Positions 1-12,799 of a DNA stretch of 64,000 nucleotides are shown one piece after another (positions within the stretch are counted from its first letter, which is position 1; each line of letters opens with the position of its first letter). Where the stretch lies: assembly GCA_037447655.1 (NCBI GenBank), contig JBBHKE010002500.1:48604-112603 (forward strand), given 5' to 3'. Position numbers and translations under genes: made by a program. Source of the stretch: Zygnema cylindricum. Taxonomy: Eukaryota; Streptophyta; Zygnematophyceae; Zygnematales; Zygnemataceae. The notes under the pieces were generated by a model, which saw nothing but the letters and a program-made list of their open reading frames with translations, ran no database searches and was not told the DNA's origin.

Positions 1-710
1 TTGTTGCAAGTGTTTGACCTAAATTTGCGAATTTCCAAAACCTGCAATACGGAAAATAATGTATACTAACATATTATAATATTTCAACAACTATTCTTTG
101 TCTGGTTGTTGTTTTGTTGTTAGTATGGTATATTTTTTGTTCATACTAAACGGATGATGCATTATATTTTTATACCATATCAGGAGTATTTTTTCTACAA
201 ACATATTACATTTTTCTGAAAACATTGCGAAGTTCTTTCACAAGAATCATGTGTAAAAGACTAAAGATTAGTTAGTTATTTGTAATTATTATGGCTGGAC
301 GCCAGAAAAAGGAGTACGTCTCGAAGGACAGCGCGTGCGACGAATTTCCCTCTCAGCTATAACGGCAGCCACAAAAAACTTTAGTCAAGACAATATACTT
401 GGAGAAGGAGGCTATGGCACTGTATATGTAGGAGTGAAGGAGGATGGAGAGAAGTGGGCGGTGAAGAGGGCAATTAACGCCTCCATAGTGAGCTTACAAG
501 CTTTTAAGCAGGAGGTAAGATGAGCCACAAGAAGTGAAAGCAAGAATGTCTATTTGGATTGTCAAGTGTTTTAGTTTAAAACATAGAGGAATACGCCAAG
601 TTCAAAAATTCATGTGAGTGTCCACAAAAGAAAATTGAAATAAACTGTTTTCCGGTAACATACGCAGTTTAAGATCTCCTCCAAAATTTTGATTTTGTTA
701 GAACAGTATA

Positions 711-776
711 CCGGTTATCACTATTAGTGTTAATAATTTTTATTTTTTACATTAACACTAATAGCGATTTACGGTG
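711..776. mobile_element. CACCGTG-family MITE, 66 bp, intron copy in unit 0
   Basis: Near-palindrome between two TA dinucleotides: left end CCGGTTATCACTATTAGTG, right end CACTAATAGCGATTTACGG plus TG. Only about 20 bp of AT-rich sequence separates the arms. The same insertion is present in unit 2 (36,581-36,626) without that core, so it predates the duplication. Confidence 0.6.
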
Positions 777-1659
777 TAGTGGTATGGCTGGACGTTTAGG
801 ATGCCCTTGAAACAATTTTCTGCCTTACCAATCATTTCTATTACACTATCTGCTTCTTGCACTTGTGGTTGAAGATGCCATCCACTCTTATCGAAGAATT
901 TAGGTTATCACACTTAGGGTTATTGTCGTTTCTGAAGAGGCAACAAGTATCATCGATATAGTATAAGTGAAAGTAACTCTGACCTGAAGATGAGCATCTT
1001 TTGGCCTGAATTTCATCTTTTCACCTGCCATCTTTTGGCCTGAATTTCATCTTTTCACCTGCCTGTCTATGACATGTTTTACAGGTGTACATTATCTCTC
1101 AAATGAGCCACACCAATATTGTTCAACTCTTGGGATATTGCGACGAGGGCACCGAGCAGATTCTTGTGTACGAGTTTATGGAAAAGGGCAGTTTGAGAAA
1201 ACTCCTGCATGATGAAGAAGGTTTGCTCGACACATGATAACCCCGTTTCCTTTCACAAATTAAGCACCATTTCCTCAAATTCTTTCAGCTTCTTCAAATT
1301 GTAATTTTCCAATCTAACACCGTAAATCATCTTTGTGTACTACAAATGTAGGCTACTGTCTAAGGCAAAAACATCTGCCGAAATAATGCTAATTACTTTA
1401 TGCAGTATAACGGTGAAAGCCATTGTTGATGCCACATAAAATGATGGCATAGAACTTAGCAATATGCTAAATTGCTGAGATGATTTGCTTCGAATGTTAA
1501 GACGTTACCAACTATTTTGTTATTTTCAATTGGTTTAGCTTCACAATGCCGGGAATGTTTTAAGGAATGTTTTTGGTTACGATATTTGGTTAGAATCGGG
1601 TAAAAAATGGGCTATTCTTCCCGGATCTTCACCAAAATATTGGGTAACAATCTGTAAAC

Positions 1660-2680
1660 TGTGCCTATTTCAGCCATGGATTACCCTCGGAAGCACCACA
1701 GATACCCCTCAAACAGTTGTGTTTCAGACCGCACAGATTACTCCACCATAAATAAAATCCCCTCAAACTGCACCAATAGGCAGTATACTATAGACACTGT
1801 AAGCTCACAAAGTTACAGCCAAATCCACCAAGGAATCTAGAAGATATAAGCTCCAGAGTTTCACAAAAAACAGTTGACAGCTTCACAAACTAACCACTTA
1901 GACTTCTCACAGAATCTTAAAGAGATAACAGAATAGAATGAAACTGCACACACATATAAATTCTATATCATAGAATAATTTCACAAAGTGTCACATGAAA
2001 ACACCAAACAGGGTGATCACACCAACAGGTCAAAGATGCATAAAACAGTCTGCCATTGCTTTGATAAACTTGACTGTGATAATGAGAATAAACTAAGTAA
2101 TGAGAATAAACTAAGTCCTATAAATTATACACTCAGGCTCACTACTCATTGTACGGAGGCATACCAGCCGTACACTAACTACCAGCTACATCGATTAATG
2201 TTAGTATACCAAAATACTTCTATATATTGTCAAAATGAGTAAATCTACACTAATAACTAATACACATAAAGACAAACCATTGTTGTTTCAAATATTTACA
2301 AGTACACGCAATCTAACAAAATCGTATGCTGAGTCACTAAATGAAACGATGTCATTTCATCCAAATCAACCGTACCGTAATCGCGTCCTATAAAATAAAT
2401 CCGGCGTGTCACATATAAGGTACACTTCATTTGCGATAAATGTCGTCTGTCGCATTAGATTCCGTACGGCCGGCGTATTCGTTTAAAACATTTCGAATAC
2501 TAATCATCGGATCGCTTCGCGATCCGTCGTCCATTTCCTAGCGCATTCCGTGCCACTCAATTAGTCCATTAATTTTACTGGTACATTTAAATCCCCCAAA
2601 TTACGTACACCTCATACCGTATTATCAAGGCTACATTAAAATGGGGCTGTACGAAATTAAGTCTTTAAAACAATATAGAC
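1660..2680. other. About 1.02 kb insertion in unit 0 intron, no coding content recognised
   Basis: Unit 2 reads straight through at about 37,486 (CTGTAAACATTCC), while unit 0 has about 1,020 extra bases between CTGTAAAC and ACATTCC. I see no terminal inverted repeats, no clear target duplication and no recognisable protein. It could be an insertion in unit 0 or a deletion in unit 2. Confidence 0.5.
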
Positions 2681-3587
2681 ATTCCTTCAACAATTGAAAG
2701 CATAGAGGGGATTTGTTTTTATTAATATCAATATTTATCCTTATCTATTCTTTACTCAAGTCCCATTTTACGGTTTACACCATCCTGCCTCATTATGTGA
2801 CTCTACTTTTAAGCTTTTGGGTTTTATCAAGCAAATCATACAGGCTCCTATGAGTTGACTCGGAAGACTCTCCGACTAACTTTTCATAGCTTGACATCAA
2901 ATGCAGTCAAGTTTCCCTAACATTCGAGTTGTTGTGTGGTTATTGGTGATGTTGTAGGTGAATGTTTAACATTCCAGCAAAGGGTGGAGATAGCAATTGA
3001 TGTCGCAGAAGGCCTTCGTTATTTGCACCACTATGCGGGAGCCACCGTCATTCACCGAGACATTAAGTCCGACAATATTCTGGTCAACTCCAAATTCAAG
3101 GTGACTCTAGAACTTACCCACTAATGAGCCTTGTTGCCTCATATCATAATCTTCGCTTTTATTTCTTTCAACGAAAAGAATACGAGGCAAATGAAACATT
3201 TGTACTGATGTCGGAGTAATAATTTGTTCTTTTTATTTCAGAATTATTATAATATTTCAATTCAACAATATCAAGGGTGTACTTTCACATATTGGTGGCT
3301 ACAATGAAAGGCTATATTTTGGGGTGTAGAAACACTTTGGAGGCCGTGTATTGCATCAACATGATCTCAATATGGACCATATATGACTTGTTTTGAACAA
3401 ATATTTACATCATGAATGTATGCCCATTTAAATAAATATTTCTATTACTATCGATCTAAGATTCCTAATTACAGTCGTGTTTTTTTCCAAAATGTTCTCT
3501 TATGTTCCTAAAGATAAAGTATACACCGGATGTTGTGAAAAATAGGGAAGCCTATCTTTTCTCAAATTTTGTGGTGAGGAACCAACC

Positions 3588-4134
3588 TGTTAGATTTCCG
3601 AAAAATCCGGGATTTGGCATGTCCCACATTTGGGAAAATTGAACTGGCCAGGGCTCGAACCAGGGACACCTTTGACTTAAGCTGTCGACGCAATAACCAT
3701 TGTGCCACTAGCTCTGTAGAGCCTGGCGGTTCTGTACCCCTTTATTTCAGGCGGCTTCGAGTATGGTATTACCATATTCTACCCTGTATAGAACTGGTAT
3801 CCACATGCCAATCTAACACTCTCCCTCACGGGGAGGCCGGTCAATCCATCCGCAACCCCGCTGGCTTTGATACCATGTTAGATTTCCGTGAAAGCTGCCG
3901 GCTTGGGCTCAAACCTGGGACCTTTGACTTAAACTGTCAACACACTAACCATTGCACTAACCATTGCACTAACCACTGTGCCACCAACCACTGTGCAACC
4001 AGCTCGATGTAGCATTGTGCCACAGCTCGATATAGAGCCTGGCGGGTATGTACCCATTTATTTCGGGCGGCTTTGAGTATGGTATTACCATATTCTACCC
4101 CGTATTGAAGCGGCATCCACGTACCAATCCAACA
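3588..4134 (-). mobile_element. TRIM retroelement with tRNA-like LTRs (unit 0 copy)
   Basis: Two direct repeats that start TG and end CA (3588-3818, 231 bp; 3876-4134, 259 bp) flank a 57-bp internal region. The element is bounded by a perfect 5-bp duplication CAACC. On the minus strand the right-hand LTR is followed by TGGTATCAAAGCC, one mismatch from the usual primer-binding site for initiator tRNA-Met, and the left LTR is preceded by the purine-rich GTGAGGGAGAG. No protein could fit, so this is a terminal-repeat retrotransposon in miniature. Each LTR, read on the minus strand, contains a tRNA-like A box (TGGCACAATGG at 3707-3697) and B box (GGTTCGAGCC at 3661-3652). The right LTR has extra ACTAACCATTGC repeats over the A box. 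Confidence 0.8.
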
Positions 4135-4981
4135 CAACCAAAATATTGCACCCAAATTTCTTGCATTTCGAGATTTATTTAAAAATGTGGAAGAGAAAAC
4201 ACAATCATTTGGTTTGGACATGTATCCATCAATTCGCAACCCTTAGAAAAATATGATTAATAAATTTATGATAGCCACGAGAGCACATAAAGGATAGTCA
4301 CATGAAATTCTAAAATCGATTTTGGCCAACTACTTCACTGCCCATCGCTACTAGAGAGTGATATTTTGACCCAAAATCATAAATCATTCTATAACCATTA
4401 TTTTAGTTTAGCCCATAATATGCCACGTTGCGATACGTAGTTCAATGCTATTAGTTTACACTAACGAAATTTGATGAAATGTATATGTGTTGGATCTTCA
4501 AATAAATCACCACAAAATAAATTCACAAAAAACAGAAAAAACACACAGCGAAAGCTGATAAACATCAAAAGGATAATCGGCCAAAAAGATACATAAGTGC
4601 TTCCGAAGCCTGTTTACATCATCTCTCTCTCTCTCTCCTCTTCTATATTTAAAGTAACCACAACTCAAAAAGATTATTTTCTGCAGCGGTATACTGCAGC
4701 CTATATCTCTTGTCTAACTAGCTTACAAGGCTAACAAACAATGTTAGCATGGCGGCAATCTCATGTCTCCTTCCTGGCAGAAAACATTGAAAGGAAGCTT
4801 CCACGAAGGAAGGCATACACGCCTTCTCCTTCAAAACGCGAAACTCCAAAAGATAAAGTTTCGTACGTGTGCGTTGTACGCACGGAATGAAAACACCTGC
4901 ACACGGAATAATACACCTGCAAACTGAAACAAAAGTGACGCGAACCGAAATAGTAGATTTCGTTCGCGGACTCCTCAAATA

Positions 4982-5189
4982 CACCGCGAATCGCTATTAG
5001 CGTTAATCACGCTAATTCGGCGCCCCCAAAATTTTTACCCAAATTCTTAAGTAGAGTGATAAAAAAAACCCTAAAAATCAAATTAGAGTGACTGATATCC
5101 TTGAAAATCCTCAAATTCCTAATTAGCGTTAATCAATTAATTTTTCTTTAACACTAAATATTTGTTAACGCTAATAGCGATTCACGGTA
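4982..5189. mobile_element. CACCGTG-family MITE, 208 bp (unit 0)
   Basis: Flanked by TA on both sides. The left end CACCGCGAATCGCTATTAG is inverted at the right end CTAATAGCGATTCACGG. The core has several TTAGCG/CGCTAA motifs. Unit 2 carries a family member with a different core at the same TA site (40,586-40,800). Confidence 0.7.
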
Positions 5190-6721
5190 TAGTGCCACGA
5201 AACAACATTCGCACATTCGTACGATGACGCGACACACAACTCAAACAAATTAATGTGGGTATGCCGCTTCGCGATATATTGGCGGTTCGGCAATATCCCA
5301 ACAATATGTTACTAAGGAAAAGGAAATTTTCTGGTAGGATTGTAACTTTTATAGGAAAGGGAGTTTAAGTGACATGTAAATTTCAGCTTTTGTACCCGCG
5401 CCCATAGCAATCAGTTTAAGGAGATCAAAAAGATTGTGGCGAAATTGAACAACAATTATCATTTAACGCATACTGATGTCGTCAATTTCTGTTTTAGGTA
5501 GTATTTTTAGCATTAAGTACTTTATCGTGTATCTTTTTGTGTTTCTTATGTTTCTATTACCAAAGCTAATTTATCAAGAAAGCTTTGTGTGCTCCTATTT
5601 ACTCTGTTTTCAAGTATACAGAACTTAGTGTGGCTAGTCAATTCTTTTATACATGCTTTTCTCCTCGATGTCATTTATTTTGTAACCTATGTGAGTGGTA
5701 TGAAGTTACTTATATCCCGATTGGAATAATTTATCGGTTTATTTATGTATTGCCCTGATATTGGCATCATTCAATGTTGAACTGTTGGTTGTTTCTTGAG
5801 CTACTATTCATGTAAAATATTTTTTCTTATTTCGTACATTCTTATTTTGTGACTGAGTGGAAGTAGTTCTGGGTTGGGATCCCTTTTTAATTATTTACAG
5901 GGAAAACTTGCAGACTTCGGTCTGCTTAAGGACAACCCAGCGGACTCGTTTGACGTCGCCGATGAAGCCGAAGCTATAGGAGATCAAGGCTACATAAAGA
6001 TGAATTCGAGACAACACATTGACTTTCTGGGAAAACTAAAATTGCAGGAACTCCAGGATACATGGATCCTACTTATTTGAAAACATCCCAAGTCACTACA
6101 AAAAGCGATGTGTACAGGTGCAAAACCCTGTCCTTGTCGTAAGACTTCTAGTGGTGATTTCAAATGGCAACAACAGATATTTTGAAGCATGTGTGGCATG
6201 TGCTACAAGATTTTTCTCGATCCCTCCACCAGGAAGTCCAAGTGATTCTTGGTAACTCTTGTTCGATGGATAGAGTTTTAAGAGATGTTTCTCTAAATGT
6301 ATTTTTTTTGGTGTATGCATGAAATGAAGCTTTGGCGTGGTCCTCTTTGAGCTTATCACCGGAAGGAGAGCGCTTTTGAAGGACGACTCGGCTCCAGAAG
6401 ACGATCCCACTTTGGATACTTTGGTGCACTAGGTGAGCAGAAGCAGGAAGCAAATAGAACCCTTTTTGTCAGGCAATTAAGTTGCTATGTTTATTCCTGA
6501 TGTGATTGTTTCATTTTCCTTTTTGCAACAAAATTTGGTTTTTGTTTGCTTGCTTCTAAAAGCCAGTTGACGGAATGAATCCTCTTCATTTCTTTCTATT
6601 CTCAAACAACAATACCTTAAATATGATGTCTCGTAGTCCTATGTCCAGTTAACTTCTCTGTAAGTGATTATCAATATTCGAACGAATTTAGGAAACTTGT
6701 TTCTTTAAGGTAAAGGGAAAT

Positions 6722-6815
6722 GTATACATGTATGGATATATATATGTATGTATATACATATGTATGTATATATGCATGTATGTATGTATACATGTATGCA
6801 TTTGTATATATGTAT
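6722..6815. repeat. TATG/TATA microsatellite
   Basis: Alternating TATG and TATA units. Related tracts lie at 8,690-8,745 and 43,338-43,425, each at the left edge of a last-exon block, so the tract marks the border of the duplicated block. Confidence 0.7.
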
Positions 6816-9464
6816 CTGGGTTCAAAGTAACTTTGTTCTAAATATAAATATAGAATATTGTGGTTTGTGTACACGTTCCCACAGTCGATGTTTCAATTTT
6901 CAAAACATACCAATAATGATCATTAGAATCCCATGATGTTACCCAAAAAATGCTCAGATTTCAGAATAGAAAGAAATAGATGCCTCTTTTAGCTTCTGTT
7001 TCAAATACGGGTAAATCCTATGAATGTTCCCCAAAAAAAACCTAAAAAAATGAAACAAAATATTAGATTTTAACTTTGAGGGCAACATGATGTATATTAT
7101 TTTATAACTGAATTTAGACTGTGATAATTAAAACAAGTCAATTTGCCAATTGTGAATTAGTCAGTTTTGCAATATTGCACATACACTTTCGCTTTGGCTA
7201 CACACACAGCTCTAATAATGTTGATGAAATCTCTGAGCGAATCTAGACCGTTTGATTAGGCCAAACTTAACCATGTTAGCTTTTAAATTGTTCAAAATAT
7301 CCCCTGTCATGCTGTAAACAGTTTTCGTGCATACTGATCATGATTGCCCTGCTTTCCATAAAAAACACTAGAATTATTACATTTAGCTGTCCAAATCGGT
7401 CAATTTCCAAACAAATCTAGATACTTCTCTACAAATTTTTAGAAGAATGTTTTTGAAACCACGAATTTTTAAATCTCCATCATGACTCAGCTGGAACAAA
7501 TGAACGGTTTCTAACTCTATGGTATGACTGCCAAATGTGGGAACAAATGGAGTTCTTGCATTCGCGAGATATTCTTACCCGAATAATTCCCAAATGGTCA
7601 CTATGCTATCATGCAAATTGATGCATTCAACTATCTACTAACGGAATTTGGGAAACATGGATGATTGGTTCAGATTCAACCTCATCTGAAACACATCGAA
7701 TCGATTGTCGATCCCAAAATGGGTGGAAATTACCATCCGGAGGCTCTAAGGAAACTCACACGATTGGGTGTTATTTGCACTGAGAAGGATCCAGAATCCC
7801 GCCCAACCATGGAGGAAGTTGCCCAACTTTTGGCACAAATAAAGAATATTTTGTTGGACAAACAGGCCATAGATTTGAATGATAACGATGAACGGGAGAC
7901 TGCCGATACTTCCCCGAGACGGTTTCCCATCACTATAGGCTCGTCTGACTCCAATTTTATTGTGCCCATGTCTCAGACCATCGGGCCCCGGTAGAATTTC
8001 CCCCAAATTTTTAATATTGCAAACATAATTTAGCCCGATGAAAGGGTTGACAAGGTTCTCTAACTTACCTATACCCCATATTCCCTAACCTCTTCTCCCG
8101 CCCCTACAACTCCAATTCGGCCCTCTCCCACTACGATATGGCCCTCTCCGCTTCCTCTCCCTCCTTCCAATTCTTCACTAACCTATCAGCTCTCCGTTAC
8201 CTTTCTCTTCCTTTTTCTTCTTTCCACTTAATATCTTTCAGCAGTTCTCTTTTTTTGCTGACAATGCCGTGAAATTCAGCGTTTTGGATGGAAAAGGATC
8301 GACTTTTCAATGAATAGGACTAAATTGGTTTGAAAAACTTTGACAGCTTTTTTACAGACTATTTAATTGATTGAGCTTGATGTTGTAATACAAAGGCATG
8401 GAATCTGTCATTAAAGAATATTAAGGAACATAATAAGAATTCCTGGTTAAACATGAAAAACTAGTAGGCAGATTTTTTTGTTTTCAAGAGCTTGAAGATG
8501 TTATAAAAAGATTTGACTGATAATATTGTAAAAAAGCAAAATTTTGAAGGAGAAATTAAATTGCCTGGGTAATATCCTCGTGTGGAGAATGTTTAAACCT
8601 GATTCATACCCTTGTTTAGCCCATGTAACGTCATCCAATTTTGGTAAAATATTTTCTAAAATGAAATTTGAAGCAACCTTCACGGTATGTATATAAGTAT
8701 GTATATTTTTGTATGTATATATATGTATGCATTTGTATATATGCATCTGAGTTTGAAAAAACTTCGTTTTAGCATAAATATAGAAATTTGTCGTCTCTGT
8801 ATACATGCCCACAATCTATGATTCAATTTTCAGAACTTACCAATAATGATCATTAGAATTCCATTATGTTACCCAAGAAAAGTAATCCTAAAAATGTTTC
8901 CCAAAAAAAGGTGAATTTTCATTAAACAAAATATTAGATTTAACTTGAGGGCAACATGATGAATATTACTTTATAACCAATTTTTGACTGCGATAATTAA
9001 AATAAATCAATTTACCAATTGTGCACTATTCAGTATTGCAATATAGTACATATACTTTCGCTTTGGCTAACCAAACAGCTCTAATAATATTAATGAAATG
9101 TCTGAGCGAATCTAGGCTGTTTGATTAGGCCAAACTTAACCATGTTAGCTGTTAAATTGTTCAAAATATCATCTGTCATGCTGTAAACAGCTTTTGTGCA
9201 TACTTTTCATGGTCGGGCTGCTTTCAATAAAAAACGCTAAGAATTGGAAATTTTGGACTGACTGTTAGCTGTCCAAATTGATCCATTTCCGAAGGTTTAT
9301 AACTTCGTCGGCTGTATAGCAAACCTCTTTTTTCTGACTAAAACTTACAGAAAAACAAATCCAGATATTTCTGTTGTAAATTTTTAGAAGAACGTTTGTG
9401 GTAAAAACTTATAAAACTACAATTTTTTGAATCGCCATCATGACTGGGCTGGAACAAATAAACG

Positions 9465-10920
9465 TATGCGAAACATATTTTTATGCAAACACGTATTATT
9501 TTTCAGTACCGTGTCAGATATTTTAAAATGCGGGCATCGCTTTCAATGTTTTAGACATGGTTAAGGGACTCCCACGCAGTTCGAAGTGGATGTCAGAAAA
9601 TTTGAGAATCGTCTTTGTTCAGAGACATGTAACGCCAAAAGTATGTATGGCAATATCCTTTTATTTGTTGTTCTAGGGTCTGAAAGTGATGAGCCTTATG
9701 CTTACAGAGTATTGAATTTATTATGACTTCAGTTTTGAACCGACTTCACGGTTTTTGGGTCTATCCACTCTATTCTCAACTCTAGTGCTAAATGCGTTTA
9801 ACATCCCCATTTTTCTGTACATTGCAAAAACAGGAGCGCGAGAATTTTAACGAGAGTCGGTTTCAACATAGTTTTTAAACCAAACGACCAAGAAAATGTT
9901 TATATTTCGGTTTGGCTACAAATGAGGTCGGGGTCTAAGCGTAGTAAACACTATTGCAAATGTTTTAGATTCCCCCAATGCGGTACTATAGTGACATGGT
10001 AGCCTGATCATTGTAGGAAAATTTGCTATAATACCTCACCAACACATTCCCAAGAAAAATTCCAAATATTATACCAAACTAATCTCGATTTTTTTTAGGA
10101 TTTGAAAAAACTCCTTCACAATGAGTGGAACAACTTTGTCGAATCTCCAATATTAATAGTGTAGCATTTAAAAGAAAAATTGGCATGTCGACGAATTGCT
10201 GAATCACATGGACATTTAGGCTACTGAACCATTGCGTGAACTTTCTCTCTTTGGGGTTTTCGTAAGGTTTGAGAATTTTTTTTGTTATACAATGAAAATA
10301 AAGCAAAGATCATACCGTTTTCCTCAATGTTTTACCGAATGTGGTTCCGTTGGAATCCATTTCACCACCAATGTCCAGAATTTGATGATCAAATATTGTA
10401 AGGATTTTTTTTTTATATATTTTGGGGTTTTATTCTTGTAGCATGTTGCATGAGACCTTTCGCTGTCACTTTTATACATAGTCATAATTATTCGTGGATT
10501 TTTGGTCCTACAAAGAATAGCTGGGTAAGAATTTGACTTACATGCAAGCATGGCAAATATTCACCTAAATTTAGGTTTTCTTGCTTTTGTCGACCAAAAA
10601 AAAAAAAAAATCCACTGCGAAATGTTTCTGTGGTATGAGACGTACATGTAAATGTACCCTTATACTGTATTATTAGTACAGTCTAATCTTAAGGTCAACT
10701 TTGGTCGAGCGAGTATAAAAATTGGTAACTAGAATAAGGATATTTCTAAAAATGTTCACCTAACCTCTTCTGTAAGCTCCAAGCCCTATTTTTCACATTG
10801 GAGGCAACCATTTTGTTCATTCTCCTCTCTCTCCATCACTTGTATATATTCAAAATATCTCTCCAAAAATAGTGCACACATAGATGTTTACCATTTTTCA
10901 ATCAGAAGAAAACAAAAAAA
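9465..10920. other. 1.46 kb insertion in the duplicated terminal block
   Basis: Absent at the matching points of unit 0 (about 7,490) and unit 2 (about 44,665). Its right part (about 10,225-10,920) recurs at about 21,530-22,200 in unit 1, which ties the unit 1 last exon to this copy. No domain, terminal repeat or credible open frame was recognised. Confidence 0.5.
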
Positions 10921-11040
10921 TCTAACTCTTTGGTATGACTGCCAAATGTGGGAACAAATGGAGTTTTGCATTCGCCGGATTTTCTTACCGGAATAATGCC
11001 TAAATGGTGGATATTCTTAAAATTTGCAGTAACAATGCTA

Positions 11041-11258
11041 CATCGTGAATCGCGTATAGTGTTAGTATTTTTTTTGCCGCTTAAAACATCTTTTCCCCAT
11101 ACACAATTGTCACATTATGGATCTGACGGTTGCGATTGAAAGCCACGATTCTCACCTTCGAATTGGCGGTCTCCATGTGTAAAAAGGAAAAGTGTGTACG
11201 GAGAAAAGAAGTTTTTAAGTGGCGAAAAAATTATTAACACTAATAGCGATTCATGCTG
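11041..11258. mobile_element. CACCGTG-family MITE, 218 bp (terminal block copy B)
   Basis: Left CATCGTGAATCGCG, right TAATAGCGATTCATGCTG, flanked by TA. The three sibling blocks have empty sites here (about 7,608; about 22,330; about 44,790). Its core resembles the MITE at 40,586-40,800, with GTACGGAGAAAAGA near the right arm. Confidence 0.7.
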
Positions 11259-11331
11259 TACCATGCAAATGGATGCAAATGGATTCAAATATCAACTAAC
11301 GGAATTTGGGAAACATGGATGATTGGTACAG

Positions 11332-11640
11332 ATTCAACCTCATCTGAAACAAATCAAATTGATTGTCGATCCTAAAATGAATGGAAATTACCATGAGGAG
11401 GCTCTAACGAAACTCACACGATTGGCTATTATCTGCACTGCAAAGGATCCAGAATCCCGCCCAACTATGGAGGAAATTGCCAACTTTTGGCCCAAATATT
11501 GGATAAACAATCGATAGATTTGAATGATAACGATGAACGGGAGACTGCCGATACTGCCCTCGAGACGGTTTCGCATAACTGGAGGGTCATCTCATTCCAT
11601 TTTGATTGTGCCCATGTCTCAGACCATTGGGCCCCGGTAG
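11332..11640 (+). pseudogene. Duplicated last kinase exon (copy B), frameshifted
   Basis: This repeats the last LecRLK exon: IQPHLKQI, CTAKDPESRPTMEEIA and a TIGPR-like end. It is 309 bp against 321 bp in the intact siblings. A single C is missing just after the PTMEEIA codons, which shifts the frame; about 12 bp are missing soon after, and one base is gained further on. No other kinase exon stands between it and the unit 0 last exon, so it is an orphan exon with no gene of its own. Confidence 0.8.
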
Positions 11641-12315
11641 AATCTCCTCTTATTTTAATATTGTAAACATAATTTATCCCTATGAAAGGGTTGACAAGGT
11701 TTTCTAACTACCTATACCCCATATTCCCTCACCTCTTCTCCCGCCCTCACAACTCCAATTCGGTCCCCTCCCACTACGATTTGGCCCTCTCGGCTTCCTC
11801 TCCCTCCTTTAAATTCTTCACTAACCTATCAGCTCTCCATTACCTTTGTCTTCTTTTTTCTCCTTTCCACTTAATATCTTTCAGCAGTTCTCTCTTTTTG
11901 CTGACAATGCCGTGAAAGTCAACGTTTTAGATGGAAAAGGATCAACTTTCCAATGAATAGGACTAAACTGGTTTGGAAAAACTTAATACACCTTTTTTAC
12001 AAACTATTTAATTGATTGAGCTGGATGATGTAATACAACGGCATGGAATCTGTCATTAAAGAATATTAAGGAACATAATGAGAATTCCTGGTTAAGCATG
12101 AAAAACTAGTAAGAAGATTTTTTTGTTTTCAAGAGCTTGAAGATATTATAAAAAGATTTGACTGATAATATTGTAAAAAAGCAAAATTTTGAATCAGGAG
12201 AAATTAAATTGCCTGGGTAATATCCCCGTGTGGAGAATGTTTAAACCTGTTTCATACCCTTGTTTAGCTTATGTAACGTCATCCAATTTTGGTAAAATAA
12301 TTTCTAAAATGAAAT

Positions 12316-12799
12316 GTGAAGGGTGAATTGCTATTAGTGTAAAGATATAATTAAAGTGAAGAAACAAAGTGTTATTAACTCTATTGTAGGTTCTAGGACC
12401 TAACGCCAACAAAAATTAGCGCTAATTTATACATCTAACACTAATTTGGATACACATTCAACATACTGTAGCCGATATAGATTGTGTTCACATGGTCGAC
12501 GTTTGAGCATGTGAGAAAATGTTCCCGTGCTAAGAATTAAATCCGAGTGCGCTTTCTTGTGTTGACGCACTCAATTTCCCGTATCGACGCCGTAAACAGC
12601 GCGCAGTTCTAGCACGGCCCGAGACATTTTGTACACTACACTATTTAGAAACAGTCCAAATTAGAGCAATTGACTCTAATTAAACAATACCTATATAAGC
12701 GTGAAGGAAAAATAAAATTGCTAATTCTCTTTTAGGTTCGCGCGTTGAAATTTAACGGCGCCGAATTAGTGTTATTAACACTAGTAGCGATTCACGGTG
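12316..12799. mobile_element. CACCGTG-family MITE, about 484 bp
   Basis: Left GGGTGAATTGCTATTAGTG (decayed), right CTAGTAGCGATTCACGGTG followed by TA. The unit 2 downstream sequence (about 45,850) is continuous here, which gives an empty site. The core has repeated ATTAGCGCTAAT palindromes. It belongs to the long subtype with 43,775-44,254. Confidence 0.6.

Larger units (their letters stand above)
306..7994 (+). pseudogene. L-type lectin receptor-like kinase, unit 0 (kinase half, broken)
   Basis: Six kinase exons are visible: 306-514 (P-loop GEGGYGTVYVG, catalytic Lys in WAVKRA), 1085-1220 (VQLLGYC, LVYEFM), 2958-3100 (catalytic loop HRDIKSDNIL), 5901-6117 (LADFGL), 6330 to about 6432 (FGVVLFELITGRR) and 7674-7994 (C-lobe RPTMEEVAQLL, tail ending TIGPR, stop TAG). 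Boundaries follow AG/GT sites and keep phase with unit 2, its full-span paralogue. The lectin and membrane exons would lie left of the window. Two lesions are seen. Exon 5901-6117 is 217 bp against 218 in unit 2, one T being lost in the codons before the GTPGY motif. Exon 6330 reads TAG (6430-6432) just before the strong donor GTGAGC. If the frame held, it would be a plasma-membrane Ser/Thr kinase. As it stands it is a likely pseudogene; family assignment comes from unit 2. Confidence 0.8.
8690..12310. repeat. Tandem copy of the unit 0 terminal block (last-exon region)
   Basis: From the microsatellite at 8,690 onward the sequence repeats 6,722-8,690: intron, last kinase exon and the CT-rich downstream segment. 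It differs by a 1.46 kb insertion (about 9,465-10,920) and a MITE (11,041-11,258). Unit 2 has one block here (43,338-45,850), so the local tandem duplication is specific to unit 0. Confidence 0.7.

Noticed and set aside
3614-4012. 132-codon frame and its minus-strand partner at 3,937-4,239
   Set aside because: Both lie in the TRIM LTRs and reflect tandem repeats, not a gene.
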